DNA from: Ancylomarina longa
GTDB lineage: Bacteria > Bacteroidota > Bacteroidia > Bacteroidales > Marinifilaceae
Direction of reading: 5' to 3'
DNA length: 64,000 nucleotides
Assembly (NCBI RefSeq): GCF_003996985.1
Contig: NZ_RJJX01000001.1
Location: 434,001-498,000, forward strand
In this document: positions 1 through 9,720 of the stretch, piece after piece
Position numbering within the stretch: the first letter of the stretch is position 1
Layout: each line of letters opens with the position of its first letter
Position numbers and translations under genes: made by a program
Notes under the pieces: generated by a model
Told to the model about the DNA's origin: nothing
Database searches by the model: none
Seen by the model: the letters and a program-made list of their open reading frames with translations, nothing else

Positions 1-1058
1 GTCTTGAAGCTGTTACAAACAAAGTAAATTCATCCGGACAAAAAAGAAATATTGAAACAAAAGAAATTACACCTCATGCAAGCAGATATCCCGATGATTC
101 AAATTATACATCTTATGCAGGCTATTTGAATTACAAAAATAATCTGAATACAAAAATGACTTTTATTGCAGGCATTAGATATAGCCGAATTTTATTAGAT
201 GCTGATTTTGACACTACTTTTTACAAATTTTCATTCAATAAAATAAGCATCAATACAGGAGCACTAAATGGTAGTATTGGTCTTGTTTTCAGACCAAATA
301 AAAGCTGGCAATTTAATCTAAATACTTCTACTGGATTTAGAGCACCAAATATTGATGATATAGGGAAAACATTTGATTCCGAACCAGGTAATGTTGTTGT
401 GCCTAATAAAGATTTAAATTCGGAATATGCATATAATATAGATTTTGGAATAATTAAAACTATAAATGATAAAATCCAGATTGAAGCAACAGGATTTTAT
501 ACTCTGTTGAAAGATGCCATGGTACGACGTAATTTTACTTTTGACGGTCAGGATTCAATTATGTACGATGGTGAATTAAGTAGAGTACAAGCACTTGTTA
601 ATGCTGATAAAGCAAAAGTTTACGGAATACAATTGGGTTTATATGCTGATATTATTAAATATTTATCTTTTAAGACAAATCTAACATATACCAAAGGTGA
701 AGATCAGGATGGAGTGCCATTAAGACATGTTGCTCCATTATTTGGCAGTACACACATCATATTAAAAGCTGAAAAAATAAAAGCTGATTTATATGCAAAC
801 TATAATGGTAAAATATCTAATGAAAATTTAGCTCCTTCGGAACAAAACAAAACCTATATGTATGCCACAAACAGTGAAGGAAAACCATATTCTCCCTCAT
901 GGTTTACTTTAAACTTAAAAGCCAGTTATCAGTTAAATAAACTTTTACAGGTAAATGCAGGAATCGAAAATATTTCAGATAAGCGTTATCGTCCTTATTC
1001 ATCAGGAATTGCTGCTCCCGGAAGAAATTTTATTTTAGGATTAAGAGGAAGTTTTTAA
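1..1058 (+). CDS. TonB-dependent outer-membrane receptor, C-terminal part (5' end outside window)
   Basis: The reading frame is open from base 3, upstream of the first possible internal start at 126, so this is the 3' end of a longer gene. The roughly 350 visible residues are alternating beta strands typical of a TonB-dependent receptor barrel: a 'STGFRAPNIDD' segment, a late 'NAGIENISDKRYRPY' segment, and the closing 'GRNFILGLRGSF' with a terminal Phe, as expected of an outer-membrane barrel. Such receptors import siderophores, vitamins or glycans using TonB energy. The plug domain lies outside the window, so the substrate cannot be told. It is convergent with the his operon and shares a hairpin terminator with it. 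Confidence 0.9.
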   Translation, partial: LEAVTNKVNSSGQKRNIETKEITPHASRYPDDSNYTSYAGYLNYKNNLNTKMTFIAGIRYSRILLDADFDTTFYKFSFNKISINTGALNGSIGLVFRPNKSWQFNLNTSTGFRAPNIDDIGKTFDSEPGNVVVPNKDLNSEYAYNIDFGIIKTINDKIQIEATGFYTLLKDAMVRRNFTFDGQDSIMYDGELSRVQALVNADKAKVYGIQLGLYADIIKYLSFKTNLTYTKGEDQDGVPLRHVAPLFGSTHIILKAEKIKADLYANYNGKISNENLAPSEQNKTYMYATNSEGKPYSPSWFTLNLKASYQLNKLLQVNAGIENISDKRYRPYSSGIAAPGRNFILGLRGSF

Positions 1059-1142
1059 ACCATAAAAACAGGATAACGAACTTATCCCATCTTTCGCTAA
1101 ACTTGAAAAATTATCCTGGGAAAATATTTGTAAATAAGCAAT

Positions 1143-1177
1143 TAAACCGGATAGGTTTTGAAAACCTATCCGGTTTA
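1143..1177. terminator. Bidirectional hairpin between receptor gene and his operon
   Basis: A perfect inverted repeat with 17-bp arms (1143-1159 and 1161-1177, arm TAAACCGGATAGGTTTT) lies between two convergent genes. The A/T-rich base gives U-rich RNA on either strand, so it probably terminates both transcripts. Confidence 0.75.
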
Positions 1178-1229
1178 TATAGAAATACTCTCATCTCCAT
1201 TCGTCGAAAATATTTTTACAATGCAAATA

Positions 1230-1853
1230 TTAACTCAATTTATGACGCTGTTTCAAAACATCAATAACTTGTTCCAGCCTATACTCTTTTGCAGATAAAA
1301 GAACCAAATAGTGAAAAAGTAAATCAGCAGCCTCTCCCATAAATAATTCCTGATTGTCGTCTTTTGCTTCGATCACTAACTCAACGGCCTCTTCCCCAAC
1401 TTTTTGAGCAATCTTATTAATTCCCTTCTGAAACAAACTGGCAGTATAAGACTTTTCGGAAAGATTCTTTTTTCGCTCCGTAATCACCTGCTGTAATTGC
1501 AAAAGAAAGTCAATATTTCCAGCTCTATTCTCCTCTGCCCAGCAAGTGTCTGTTCCCTTATGGCAAACCGGTCCTACCGGATCTACCTTCACAAGCAAAG
1601 TATCCTTATCACAATCCAAACTCAGGTCTTTCAGGTTTAAAAAATTCCCACTTTCCTCCCCTTTGGTCCAAAGCCTCTGTTTACTCCGACTAAAAAAAGT
1701 CACTTTTCCTGTTTCGATGGTTTTTTCATAGGATTCTTTATTCATATATCCCAACATTAAAACCTTTTGTGTTTTCACATCTTGTATAATTGCGGGAACC
1801 AATCCTTCTCCTTTTTCAAAATCAATTTGGTTTGTTAATTCTTTAAAATTCAT
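1230..1853 (-). CDS. hisIE: Bifunctional phosphoribosyl-AMP cyclohydrolase / phosphoribosyl-ATP pyrophosphatase
   Basis: Carries out steps 2 and 3 of histidine synthesis: removal of pyrophosphate from PR-ATP (HisE part) and ring opening of PR-AMP (HisI part). The N-terminal ~110 residues show the HisI signature (LMLGYMNKES, FFSRSKQRLWTKGE, and the metal-ligand region DCDKDTL...CHKGTDTCW). The C-terminal part has the HisE signature KVGEEAVELVIEAK...GEAADLLFH. At 207 residues it is a normal fused length. It is the last gene of the operon, 123 bp after hisF, and is followed by the shared terminator at 1143-1177. Confidence 0.97.
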   Translation of the reverse strand: MNFKELTNQIDFEKGEGLVPAIIQDVKTQKVLMLGYMNKESYEKTIETGKVTFFSRSKQRLWTKGEESGNFLNLKDLSLDCDKDTLLVKVDPVGPVCHKGTDTCWAEENRAGNIDFLLQLQQVITERKKNLSEKSYTASLFQKGINKIAQKVGEEAVELVIEAKDDNQELFMGEAADLLFHYLVLLSAKEYRLEQVIDVLKQRHKLS

Positions 1854-1976
1854 AATTTTTGATATAAAATGTGAGACATGGGATTACAGAAAATTGCAAA
1901 AGAAAAAAATCAAGTTTGTGATCTTTCTAAGACAATTAGCATTCAACCCTTCTCACCTATTAATTTTTGTGGTTTG

Positions 1977-2732
1977 TTAAATTCTTATTGGTATTCCTTT
2001 GTCTTTTAGAAATGTTTTCAAATCAGGAATTTCAATTTCCTTAAAATGAAAAACACTTGCTGCAAGCGCCGCATCTGCTTTTCCTTCGGTGAAAGTGTCC
2101 GCAAAATGCTGCCTATTCCCAGCTCCGCCAGATGCTATTATCGGTATATTTACCATTTCGGATATTTGTGCCAGAGTTTCATTGGCAAATCCATTTTTAG
2201 TTCCGTCGTGATTCATAGAAGTAAATAAAATCTCGCCAGCACCAAGTTTTTCCACCTTCAAAACCCAGTCGAACAAATTGATGCCTGTTGCAATTCTCCC
2301 GCCATTTAAATAAACTTCCCAATCACCATCGGTACATTTTGCATCAATTGCCACAACTACACACTGACTTCCAAAACGAGAAGCCAATTCCGATATGAGA
2401 TTTGGATTTCGCACTGCGGAAGAATTAATAGAGACCTTATCAGCTCCTGCATTCAAAAGCACTCCTACATCAGCAATAGTGGAAATTCCTCCACCAACGG
2501 TAAATGGAATATTTAATTCCCTAGCCACTTTCTGAACCAGTTCTACCAGTGTTTTTCTTTTTTCGTGTGTTGCGGTAATATCTAGAAATACCAATTCATC
2601 AGCACCCTGATCGGCATAGTATGAGGCCAACTCTACTGCATCACCAGCATCCCGAAGATCAACAAAGTTGACTCCTTTCACTGTTCGCCCATCTTTCACA
2701 TCCAGACATGGTATAATACGTTTTGCTAACAT
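1977..2732 (-). CDS. hisF: Imidazole glycerol phosphate synthase, cyclase subunit
   Basis: HisF forms the imidazole ring of IGP from PRFAR and ammonia delivered by HisH, releasing AICAR. The 251-residue (beta/alpha)8 protein starts with the catalytic '[14 protein letters not shown]', and shows '[11 protein letters not shown]', '[12 protein letters not shown]', the second catalytic Asp in 'VVVAIDAK', and the phosphate-binding 'IIASGGAG'. It starts 2 bp after the hisA stop codon, so the two are probably translationally coupled. Confidence 0.98.
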   Translation of the reverse strand: MLAKRIIPCLDVKDGRTVKGVNFVDLRDAGDAVELASYYADQGADELVFLDITATHEKRKTLVELVQKVARELNIPFTVGGGISTIADVGVLLNAGADKVSINSSAVRNPNLISELASRFGSQCVVVAIDAKCTDGDWEVYLNGGRIATGINLFDWVLKVEKLGAGEILFTSMNHDGTKNGFANETLAQISEMVNIPIIASGGAGNRQHFADTFTEGKADAALAASVFHFKEIEIPDLKTFLKDKGIPIRI

Positions 2733-2734
2733 CT

Positions 2735-3466
2735 CTACAGTATAAATTCTTGAACCAATTCCTTAACTTCTATTCTCTTCTCGTAAATGGCCTTGCCAAT
2801 AATCACACCCCAACATCCAATTTCATTCAGGATACGCACGTCATCAATCTCTCCAACGCCACCACTGGCTACTAATTCCAAATTAGGAAACTCTTTTATT
2901 ATTCCACGATATAAATCAATTGCAGGACCTTGTAACATACCATCCTTCGATATATCTGTACATATGATACGCTTTATTCCCTTGGCTTGATATTTTTCCA
3001 AAAAACGATACAAATGATAATCAGAATCTTTCTTCCATCCTGAAATAGAAATCATTTCATTGCGAACATCAGCACCTAGAATAATTTTTTCTGGTCCATA
3101 TTGATCCAACCATCGTTCGAACAATTCTGGATTTGATACGGCTACACTTCCTCCTGTTACCTGAGTAGCGCCAGATTGAAAAGCTAATTCTATATCTGCA
3201 TCAGATTTAACACCGCCGCCAAAATCTATTTTTAAATTAGTTCCTTCAGCTACTCGTTTCAATACCGCTGCATTGCAAATATGTCCTGATTTTGCTCCTT
3301 CCAAATCCACCAAATGAAGACGAGTAATTCCGATTTTTTCAAATTCTTTAGCCACCAAAAGAGGATCTTCGTTATACACTTTTTCCGTATTGTAATCGCC
3401 TTTCGTCAAACGCACACATCGTCCCTGTATGGTATCTATAGCGGGTATTATTTTAATTTCCGTCAT
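2735..3466 (-). CDS. hisA: ProFAR isomerase (1-(5-phosphoribosyl)-5-[(5-phosphoribosylamino)methylideneamino]imidazole-4-carboxamide isomerase)
   Basis: HisA converts ProFAR to PRFAR by an Amadori rearrangement. The 243-residue half-barrel-repeat protein shows the catalytic N-terminal '[18 protein letters not shown]', 'DFGGGVKSD' with the first phosphate loop, the second catalytic Asp in '[13 protein letters not shown]', and '[11 protein letters not shown]'. It lies 30 bp downstream of hisH and 2 bp upstream of hisF, so the IGP-forming enzymes are adjacent. Confidence 0.98.
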   Translation of the reverse strand: MTEIKIIPAIDTIQGRCVRLTKGDYNTEKVYNEDPLLVAKEFEKIGITRLHLVDLEGAKSGHICNAAVLKRVAEGTNLKIDFGGGVKSDADIELAFQSGATQVTGGSVAVSNPELFERWLDQYGPEKIILGADVRNEMISISGWKKDSDYHLYRFLEKYQAKGIKRIICTDISKDGMLQGPAIDLYRGIIKEFPNLELVASGGVGEIDDVRILNEIGCWGVIIGKAIYEKRIEVKELVQEFIL

Positions 3467-3496
3467 TTAATTTCTTCTATTTATTCCTACATATCC

Positions 3497-4087
3497 TCAT
3501 AGATTGAGAAAGTTTTTTAAGATCTGATTACCAACTTCTCCCGATTTTTCAGGATGAAACTGACATGCGTAAAAATTATCCTTTTGCAAGGCAGCACTAA
3601 ATGTTTGAATGTAATCACAATTGGCAACAGATTCTCCTGTCATCGGAACATAATAGGAATGTACAAAATAGGCAAATGCCTTTTCGGATATTCCTTTGAA
3701 TAAGCCTCCTTTCAGATTAGTTAACTGATTCCAACCCATATGCGGGACTTTTCGATCTTTACTAAATCGCCTCACATGAGCTGGAAAAATCCCCATTGCT
3801 GAAGAATCTCCTTCCTCCGAACTTTCGCACATCAATTGCATTCCCAAACAAATACCCAAGACAGGTTGTTTCAGAGAAGGAATTACCATGTGCAATCCAT
3901 TTTTGCGAAGCGAGTTCATCGCCCATGATGCCTCGCCAACTCCAGGAAAAATCACTTTATCAGCAGTACGAATTTCTTCCTCCTGATTGGATACAATTGG
4001 AAAAACTCCCAATCGCTCGAAAGCATACTTTACAGATTGTATATTTCCTGCATCATAATCTATAATTACAATTTTTTGATCTTTCAT
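3497..4087 (-). CDS. hisH: Imidazole glycerol phosphate synthase, glutamine amidotransferase subunit
   Basis: Class I glutamine amidotransferase that feeds ammonia to HisF. The 196-residue protein has the nucleophile elbow 'LGICLGMQLM' (catalytic Cys80), 'FPGVGEASWAM', 'FVHSYYV', and the His/Glu of the triad in 'CQFHPEKSG'. Length is normal. It sits between hisB (70 bp upstream) and hisA (30 bp downstream). Confidence 0.98.
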   Translation of the reverse strand: MKDQKIVIIDYDAGNIQSVKYAFERLGVFPIVSNQEEEIRTADKVIFPGVGEASWAMNSLRKNGLHMVIPSLKQPVLGICLGMQLMCESSEEGDSSAMGIFPAHVRRFSKDRKVPHMGWNQLTNLKGGLFKGISEKAFAYFVHSYYVPMTGESVANCDYIQTFSAALQKDNFYACQFHPEKSGEVGNQILKNFLNL

Positions 4088-4157
4088 TCTTGTCTCTTAT
4101 TTCGGAATATTCTTAAAAAGATAGAATTCTATCCTCTGAATTACCAGATAGATATCT

Positions 4158-5303
4158 CTAAAGTTTCCCTTTAGTACTAGGCAATTGCAAACAGTTCGCA
4201 TCCCTGCGAATTGCCATTCGTATTGCCCTTGCCAACGCCTTAAAAATCGCTTCAATTTTGTGATGTTCATTTTGACCTTCTGCTTTGATATTCAAATTGC
4301 AGGAAGCTCCATCAGTAAAAGATTTAAAAAAATGAAAGAACATTTCCGTAGGCATTCCTCCGATCATCTCGCGCTTAAATTCAGCTTCCCATACCAACCA
4401 ATTTCTACCTCCAAAGTCAATAGCAACCTGAGCCAGACAATCGTCCATTGGTAAACAAAATCCATATCGATCTAAGCCTAATTTACTACCCAAAGCTTTC
4501 TTGAATACTTCTCCTAAGGCGATAGCTGTATCTTCAATTGTATGATGTTCATCAACCTCTAAATCTCCATCAACTTTCACTTTTAAATTCACTCCAGCAT
4601 GACGGGCAATCTGATCGAGCATATGATCGAAGGATCCAATTCCGGTATCAATATCCCCATTTCCTTCTCCATCTAAATCCAATTCAATGGATATTTTGGT
4701 TTCATTGGTATTTCTTACTAGGCTTGCCGTTCTTTCCTCTAATCGCAAGAATTCAAATATATTTTCCCAGTCACTTGTTCGTAAAACAATACAAGACTCC
4801 AGTTCCTTCTTAGATTCAGACAACTCCCCATCTCCCACTTCCCCACTTGTCGTGATAAAAATAGCCTTGGAATTTAAATTTTTTGCCAACTCCATATCCG
4901 TCCAGCGATCCCCAATCACAAAAGAGCTTTTCAGATCATACTCTTCTGTAAAATATTTCGTAAGCATTGCCGTGCCAGGTTTCCTCGTCGCAACATTATC
5001 TTCCGGAAAACTACGATCGATACATACCTCATCAAAAGAAATTCCTTCATTGGCAAAGCCTTTCATCATCTTATTATGAGCAGGCCAAAAAGTATTCTCC
5101 GGGTAAGCATAACTTCCCAATCCATCCTGATTGGTCACCATTACCAATTCAAAATCAAGTTGTTTTACAATTTTTGATAATCCCCCAAATACTCCCGGAT
5201 AAAACTCTAATTTCTCCAAGCTGTCCACTTGAAAATCTACGGGCGGCTCCAAAATCAGGGTTCCATCCCGATCAATAAATAGAACTTTCTTTTTTGTTGT
5301 CAT
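4158..5303 (-). CDS. hisB: Bifunctional histidinol-phosphatase / imidazoleglycerol-phosphate dehydratase
   Basis: The N-terminal ~165 residues form a HAD phosphatase ('FIDRDGTLI' with the nucleophile Asp; '[12 protein letters not shown]'), which hydrolyses histidinol phosphate. The C-terminal ~190 residues are IGP dehydratase, with the paired metal-binding 'DEHHTIED' and 'NEHHKIEA' motifs and '[16 protein letters not shown]'. The ATG at 5303 is chosen because the longer frame up to 5324 uses TTG; GAGAAA precedes the ATG. It overlaps the end of hisC by about 32 bp. The fused form makes a separate histidinol phosphatase unnecessary, yet a PHP-type one is encoded at 61831-62670. Confidence 0.96.
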   Translation of the reverse strand: MTTKKKVLFIDRDGTLILEPPVDFQVDSLEKLEFYPGVFGGLSKIVKQLDFELVMVTNQDGLGSYAYPENTFWPAHNKMMKGFANEGISFDEVCIDRSFPEDNVATRKPGTAMLTKYFTEEYDLKSSFVIGDRWTDMELAKNLNSKAIFITTSGEVGDGELSESKKELESCIVLRTSDWENIFEFLRLEERTASLVRNTNETKISIELDLDGEGNGDIDTGIGSFDHMLDQIARHAGVNLKVKVDGDLEVDEHHTIEDTAIALGEVFKKALGSKLGLDRYGFCLPMDDCLAQVAIDFGGRNWLVWEAEFKREMIGGMPTEMFFHFFKSFTDGASCNLNIKAEGQNEHHKIEAIFKALARAIRMAIRRDANCLQLPSTKGKL

Positions 5304-6363
5304 TTTCTCTAAATTTGGTATCAAAGCTTAATAAAGCTTTTTTGAGCAATCGATTTTCTTCTTTGGTTCCCACGCTAATTCTTACACACTGTTCTAAGCT
5401 TTCTATTTTTGAACGATCCCGAATCACAATCCCTTGTCTCAACAAATAATCATACAATCCGCTGGCATCCTTCACTTTTATCAAAAGAAAGTTGGCATCA
5501 GAAGAATACACTTTCTCCACAAATTCACACTTAGATAAGAAACCAAACAAACTTGTTCGTTCCTTCAATATAAGTTCTATTTGTTTTTCATAGATTTTTT
5601 CCTTTTTCAAAGCTTCCAATGCCTTTTTTTGCGTCAGACTATTCACATTATAAGGAGGCTTAATCCGATTCAGAAATTGAACAATTTCATTGGATGCCAT
5701 TCCAATGCCTAAACGAATACCAGCCATTCCCCATGCCTTCGATAAGGTTTGTAAGATCACAAGATTAGGAAATTGATTCAAATATTTAGTATAGGTTTTA
5801 TCTTTTGCAAAGTCGATATACGCCTCATCCACAACTACAATTCCCGAAAATTTATTTAACAATTCAAACACACGGACTTCCTCATACAAATTTGCCGTGG
5901 GATTATTCGGAGAGCAGAGAAAAAGCAATTTCGTATTTTGGTCTGTGGTATTCAGAACAAGTTGTACTTCAGGTTGAAAATCAGAATTCAATGCAGCCTT
6001 CCGAATTTCAACAGCATTAATATTTGCAGCCACCTCATACATTCCATAAGTTGGCGTACATATCACCACATTGTCTGTATTTGGCTCGCAAAAAGCTCGA
6101 AACAAAAGATCAATCACCTCATCGCTACCATTCCCCAATATCAACCGATCCGAATCAACGCTCTTTATTTCTCCAATACGTTTTTTCAATTGTCTTTGCA
6201 AAGGATCGGGATAGCGATTCACCCCATTTTCAAAAGGATTTTCATTGGCATCCAAAAACACAGAAGCCTTACCTGTAAACTCATCTCTGGCAGAAGAATA
6301 GGGAATCAAGTTCTTTACATTTTTACGAAGAAGTTTTTTTAAATCAAAATTTGATGTATCCAT
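5272..6363 (-). CDS. hisC: Histidinol-phosphate aminotransferase
   Basis: PLP-dependent fold-type I aminotransferase that converts imidazole acetol phosphate to histidinol phosphate with glutamate. The 363-residue protein shows '[18 protein letters not shown]', 'CSPNNPTAN', '[10 protein letters not shown]', the PLP-lysine segment '[14 protein letters not shown]', and '[11 protein letters not shown]' with the substrate-carboxylate Arg. It overlaps hisB and starts 6 bp after hisD, so the three are probably coupled. Confidence 0.97.
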   Translation of the reverse strand: MDTSNFDLKKLLRKNVKNLIPYSSARDEFTGKASVFLDANENPFENGVNRYPDPLQRQLKKRIGEIKSVDSDRLILGNGSDEVIDLLFRAFCEPNTDNVVICTPTYGMYEVAANINAVEIRKAALNSDFQPEVQLVLNTTDQNTKLLFLCSPNNPTANLYEEVRVFELLNKFSGIVVVDEAYIDFAKDKTYTKYLNQFPNLVILQTLSKAWGMAGIRLGIGMASNEIVQFLNRIKPPYNVNSLTQKKALEALKKEKIYEKQIELILKERTSLFGFLSKCEFVEKVYSSDANFLLIKVKDASGLYDYLLRQGIVIRDRSKIESLEQCVRISVGTKEENRLLKKALLSFDTKFRENDNKKESSIY

Positions 6364-6369
6364 ACGATT

Positions 6370-7662
6370 TTATCCTTCTGCATTTATTTTCTGTAAACGG
6401 ACACTCACAGCATTACTGTGCGCATCTAATTGCTCCGCCTTCGCCATTATTTCAATTACAGGTCCCAGATTCTGTAATCCCTCTTTAGTAATTTTCTGAA
6501 AGGAAATATTCTTCATGAAGGACTCCAGACTCACTCCTGAATATGCCTTTGCATAACCATTGGTTGGCAATGTATGATTGGTTCCCGACGCATAATCACC
6601 AGCACTCTCAGGAGTATAATTCCCAAGAAATACAGAACCTGCATTTCTTATTCCTTTTACCAGTTTCTCCTCCTCCTTCACCGATACAATTAAATGCTCA
6701 GGACCATATTGATTACTCAAATCCAATGCTTCCTCCAGAGAACTCACTACGATAATTTTAGAATTCTTTAATGCTAAATCAGCAACTTCTTTGCGAGAGA
6801 GAACATTGATTTGCTTCTCCACTTCGACCTCCACTTTTTTTACCAAGTCAACATCCCATGTCACCAAAATCACTTGACTATCTGCACCATGTTCGGCTTG
6901 TGATAATAAATCTGCAGCCACAAATACCGGATTAGCACTATCATCTGCCAAGACCATTACTTCGGAAGGACCAGCCGGCATATCAATCGCCACACCCAGA
7001 TTATTCACTCTTTGCTTTGCAGCAGTAACAAATTGATTACCCGGTCCAAATATCTTATATACGCTTGGAATAGATTCTGTCCCAAATGCCATAGCACCAA
7101 TAGCTTGTACCCCACCAACCCGAAACACACGATCCACACCAACCAATTTACTAGCATATAATATCGCAGGATCAATCTTACCATCCTTGCCGGGAGGAGT
7201 GCACAGAATGATTTCCTCACATCCTGCTAATTTAGCGGGAATTCCAAGCATCAACACCGTAGAAAACAAGGGTGCACTTCCCCCCGGAACATAAAGACCT
7301 ACCTTTTCAATTGGAGTGGTTTTTCTCCAACATACTACTCCAGTAGATGTTTCAACCTCCTTTGATTCCGTAAATTGTGCCTTATGAAATCTCTCAATAT
7401 TCTCTGCTGCTTTGGATAATGCATCTTTTAATTCCTGACTGATTACATCTTCGGCCTCATCAATTTCCTCAACACTAACTTCTAATTGGTCTAATTTTAT
7501 TCTATCGTAGAACCATGTATATTTAAAGAGTGCTTTGTCTCCGTCCTGCTTAATCTCTTTATAAATTTGATTTACCACTTCTTCCAATTCATCTTTATCG
7601 ATTGATGGACGAACGAGGATCTCTTTCCAATCTTCCTTTTGGGGATAATTTATTATTTGCAT
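6370..7662 (-). CDS. hisD: Histidinol dehydrogenase
   Basis: Zinc-dependent, NAD-using enzyme for the last two steps, histidinol to histidine. The 430-residue protein has the family signature 'PAGPSEVMVLAD', the zinc-ligand segment 'LLSQAEHGADSQ', the catalytic Glu-His pair in 'YGPEHLIVS', and the C-terminal zinc ligand in 'LDAHSNAVSVRL'. Length is standard. It lies 30 bp after hisG. Confidence 0.98.
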   Translation of the reverse strand: MQIINYPQKEDWKEILVRPSIDKDELEEVVNQIYKEIKQDGDKALFKYTWFYDRIKLDQLEVSVEEIDEAEDVISQELKDALSKAAENIERFHKAQFTESKEVETSTGVVCWRKTTPIEKVGLYVPGGSAPLFSTVLMLGIPAKLAGCEEIILCTPPGKDGKIDPAILYASKLVGVDRVFRVGGVQAIGAMAFGTESIPSVYKIFGPGNQFVTAAKQRVNNLGVAIDMPAGPSEVMVLADDSANPVFVAADLLSQAEHGADSQVILVTWDVDLVKKVEVEVEKQINVLSRKEVADLALKNSKIIVVSSLEEALDLSNQYGPEHLIVSVKEEEKLVKGIRNAGSVFLGNYTPESAGDYASGTNHTLPTNGYAKAYSGVSLESFMKNISFQKITKEGLQNLGPVIEIMAKAEQLDAHSNAVSVRLQKINAEG

Positions 7663-7692
7663 TTTGTTTGATTTTTAGCGTTATAAATACGA

Positions 7693-8553
7693 TTACAATA
7701 CCATTTTTTGAATTGGTATAATTAATATTCCCTCAGCTCCATTTAATTTTAACTGATCGATCACTCCCCAAAAATCATTTTCATTTATCACAGAGTGAAG
7801 AGAACTCCATCCCTTCTCTGCCAATGGCATTACGGTTGGACTTTTCATTCCTGGTAGTACATTTATAATATCGTCAATTTTATCATTAGGAGCATTTAAA
7901 AGGATGTATTTATTGTTTTTAGCAGCTAAAACCGAACGCATTCGAAATAACAATCTATCCAGAATAGCTTTTTTAAGATCACTGATATTTTTATTAACCA
8001 CCAAACAAGCTTCCGACACCAAGATCTCCTCTACTTCCTTTAGCCCATTTTTAAACAGTGTACTTCCGGAACTCACCAAATCACATATTCCATCTGCTAA
8101 ACCAATATTCGGAGCTATCTCTACAGAACCAGATATCACATGGATATCGCAATCTAAATTATTAGCCTTTAAGAATTGTTGTAGCGAATTAGGATAGGAG
8201 GTAGCCAGTCTTTTACCATTAAAATATTCTATTCCCTGATAATCCACATCTTTTGGGACAGCCATTGCCAAGCGACATTTAGAAAAGCCCAGTTTTTGCA
8301 AAATTTCTAACTTTTTCTGCTTCTCTATCACAACATTTTCCCCAACAATTGCAATATCAGCAACACCATCCTTCACATATTGGGGGATATCTGAGTTTCG
8401 CAAATACAACACTTCCAACGGAAAATTAAATGCATTCGCTTTTAGCTGATCCTTTCCGTTATCAATGGAAATGCCACACTCTTTTAAAATTTTTAATGAT
8501 TCTTCTTGCAGTCGCCCTGATTTTTGGACTGCAATTTTTAATTTCTCACCCAT
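7693..8553 (-). CDS. hisG: ATP phosphoribosyltransferase, long form
   Basis: First and committed step of histidine synthesis: condensation of ATP with PRPP. The 286-residue length and the C-terminal ~75 residues ('LNAPNDKIDDIINVLPGMKSPTVMPL') mark the long HisG form with an ACT-like regulatory domain, which in characterised members binds histidine and needs no HisZ. The catalytic domain shows 'VQKSGRLQEESL' and the PRPP loop 'ICDLVSSGSTLFKNGL'. First structural gene of the operon, with the attenuator hairpin about 40 bp upstream. Confidence 0.97.
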   Translation of the reverse strand: MGEKLKIAVQKSGRLQEESLKILKECGISIDNGKDQLKANAFNFPLEVLYLRNSDIPQYVKDGVADIAIVGENVVIEKQKKLEILQKLGFSKCRLAMAVPKDVDYQGIEYFNGKRLATSYPNSLQQFLKANNLDCDIHVISGSVEIAPNIGLADGICDLVSSGSTLFKNGLKEVEEILVSEACLVVNKNISDLKKAILDRLLFRMRSVLAAKNNKYILLNAPNDKIDDIINVLPGMKSPTVMPLAEKGWSSLHSVINENDFWGVIDQLKLNGAEGILIIPIQKMVL

Positions 8554-8590
8554 GGTTTTTAAATTTTGGTTCGCCTGAATTTAGGACATG

Positions 8591-8628
8591 GGCAATAAAA
8601 AACGCCCAACCTGTATCAGGCGGGCGTT
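8591..8628 (-). promoter_or_regulatory. Transcription attenuator terminator of the his operon
   Basis: Read on the minus strand this is AACGCCC...GGGCGTT with an inner CCTG/CAGG helix, followed by TTTTTTATT, a textbook intrinsic terminator. It lies between the His-rich leader peptide and hisG, where the attenuation model requires it. A stretch just upstream (GATGTT, pairing with AACATT near the hairpin) could form part of an alternative fold, but only weakly by eye. Confidence 0.85.
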
Positions 8629-8671
8629 AATAATGTTAGTTAGAATATCTTAAGGATAAGGCACAACATCG

Positions 8672-8725
8672 TCAGCTCACCGGATGGTAAGTATAATGAT
8701 GATGATGTAGTGCGCTAAATTTCAT
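8672..8725 (-). CDS. hisL: his operon leader peptide (attenuator peptide)
   Basis: A 17-codon frame, ATG at 8725 to TGA at 8672, encodes MKFSALHHHHYTYHPVS, with four consecutive His codons and a fifth after Tyr-Thr-Tyr. It is preceded by AAAGAGAAAA and followed about 45 nt later by a U-tailed hairpin. In classic his attenuation, ribosome stalling at the His codons when charged tRNA-His is scarce prevents the terminator from forming. The function is inferred from sequence and position, but a run of His codons here is very unlikely by chance. Confidence 0.93.
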   Translation of the reverse strand: MKFSALHHHHYTYHPVS

Positions 8726-8743
8726 TTTTTCTCTTTATGGCTA

Positions 8744-8775
8744 CAAAGATTAAGAATTTATTTTTAGTGTGCAAA
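8744..8775 (-). promoter_or_regulatory. Probable his operon promoter
   Basis: On the minus strand a TTTG (8775-8772) is followed after about 19-20 nt by TAATCTTTG (8752-8744), close to the Bacteroidota consensus TTTG / TAnnTTTG with one extra base. Predicted transcription starts just before the leader peptide codon at 8725. Confidence 0.5.
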
Positions 8776-8883
8776 TATTTCTGTTAGGTATAAAAAGCTT
8801 TATCAAATAACACCTCCTATTTCAAAATCTAAAGAAATAGAACACTAAAACAATTACTTTTAAACTAATTCGTTTTTAAAAAT

Positions 8884-8920
8884 GGCAGGAGTTTTTTCGA
8901 CTCCTTGCCCTTTTTTTTTG
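8884..8920 (+). terminator. Orphan U-tailed hairpin between his leader and DUF3332 gene
   Basis: GGCAGGAGT (8884-8892) pairs with ACTCCTTGCC (8900-8909) with one bulged T, followed by C and nine Ts. It is a strong plus-strand terminator, but no plus-strand gene lies upstream. It could end a small RNA or act as an insulator; a shorter T-run also follows it on the minus strand. Confidence 0.6.
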
Positions 8921-9021
8921 TAATCCTAGACCAAACCAATAAAACATTGTAAATTCAAATGAACTAATTTACGAATGAGATTAGGAACAATTTTTCTTTA
9001 AACCTTATAACAATAAAAAAA

Positions 9022-9603
9022 ATGAAAAAACTAAATGTTTTCTTTCTGGCAAGCTTACTCTTTGCTTTAAGTATTGGACAAACCGGCTGTTATGGCCCAT
9101 TTCGATTAACTAAAAATCTTCACGAATGGAATAGTACTGTTGGTGATAAATTTATTAATGCGTTAGTATTTTTTGCATTTATTGTGATACCTGTATATGA
9201 AGTTGCCGTGTTAATCGATGGTGTTGCCTTAAATACTATTGAATTCTGGACTGGAGATAATCCGGTTACCATGGGAGCAAATGATAAAGATGTTCAGATT
9301 GTAAAACAAGATGGTAAGAAATATAGAATTACGGCTACAAAAAACAAATTTCACATCGAACAATTACAAGGTCCTGATAAAGGTAAATTTGCAGATCTTA
9401 TTTTTGATCCTCAAACTAAATCCTGGAATCTGAAGGATGGCAATAAAGAGCTCCAAAGACTCGTCAATTTAGACGAAGAGGCACAAGTAATTCATATTTA
9501 CAAGCCCGATGGGCTAATCATTACCATCGATCAAAACAATAATAATTTAGCCGATATCCAAAAGAAAATAAATTCACCCTCGTTGCATTGGGTAATAAAA
9601 TAA
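9022..9603 (+). CDS. DUF3332-family lipoprotein
   Basis: The 193-residue protein begins with a signal peptide ending in a lipobox-like 'SIGQTGC' (Cys23), so it is probably a lipoprotein. Next comes a Tyr/Phe-rich hydrophobic stretch (about residues 45-70, 'ALVFFAFIVIPVYEVAVLIDG') and a polar C-terminal domain of beta character. The segment 'GPFRLTKNLHEWN...KFINALVFF' is typical of DUF3332. The family has no established function. It stands alone between two terminators. Confidence 0.75.
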   Translation: MKKLNVFFLASLLFALSIGQTGCYGPFRLTKNLHEWNSTVGDKFINALVFFAFIVIPVYEVAVLIDGVALNTIEFWTGDNPVTMGANDKDVQIVKQDGKKYRITATKNKFHIEQLQGPDKGKFADLIFDPQTKSWNLKDGNKELQRLVNLDEEAQVIHIYKPDGLIITIDQNNNNLADIQKKINSPSLHWVIK

Positions 9604-9610
9604 TTCCCTC

Positions 9611-9645
9611 GCCCCCAAATGAAACCATTTGGGGGCTTTTTATTC
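9611..9645 (+). terminator. Terminator of the DUF3332 gene
   Basis: GCCCCCAAATG (9611-9621) and CATTTGGGGGC (9626-9636) form a perfect 11-bp stem with a 4-nt loop, followed by TTTTTATT. Confidence 0.9.
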
Positions 9646-9720
9646 TTTTATTCACGTAAAAAATTTTTTTCCCAAACTCGTTAGACTTAACTTTATTAGT
9701 ATCACGACGAGCAAGGAAAT

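Noticed and set aside
5304-5324. TTG start for hisB seven codons upstream
   Set aside because: The ATG at 5303 has a purine-rich leader and begins right before the conserved HAD motif, so the extra codons are not needed.
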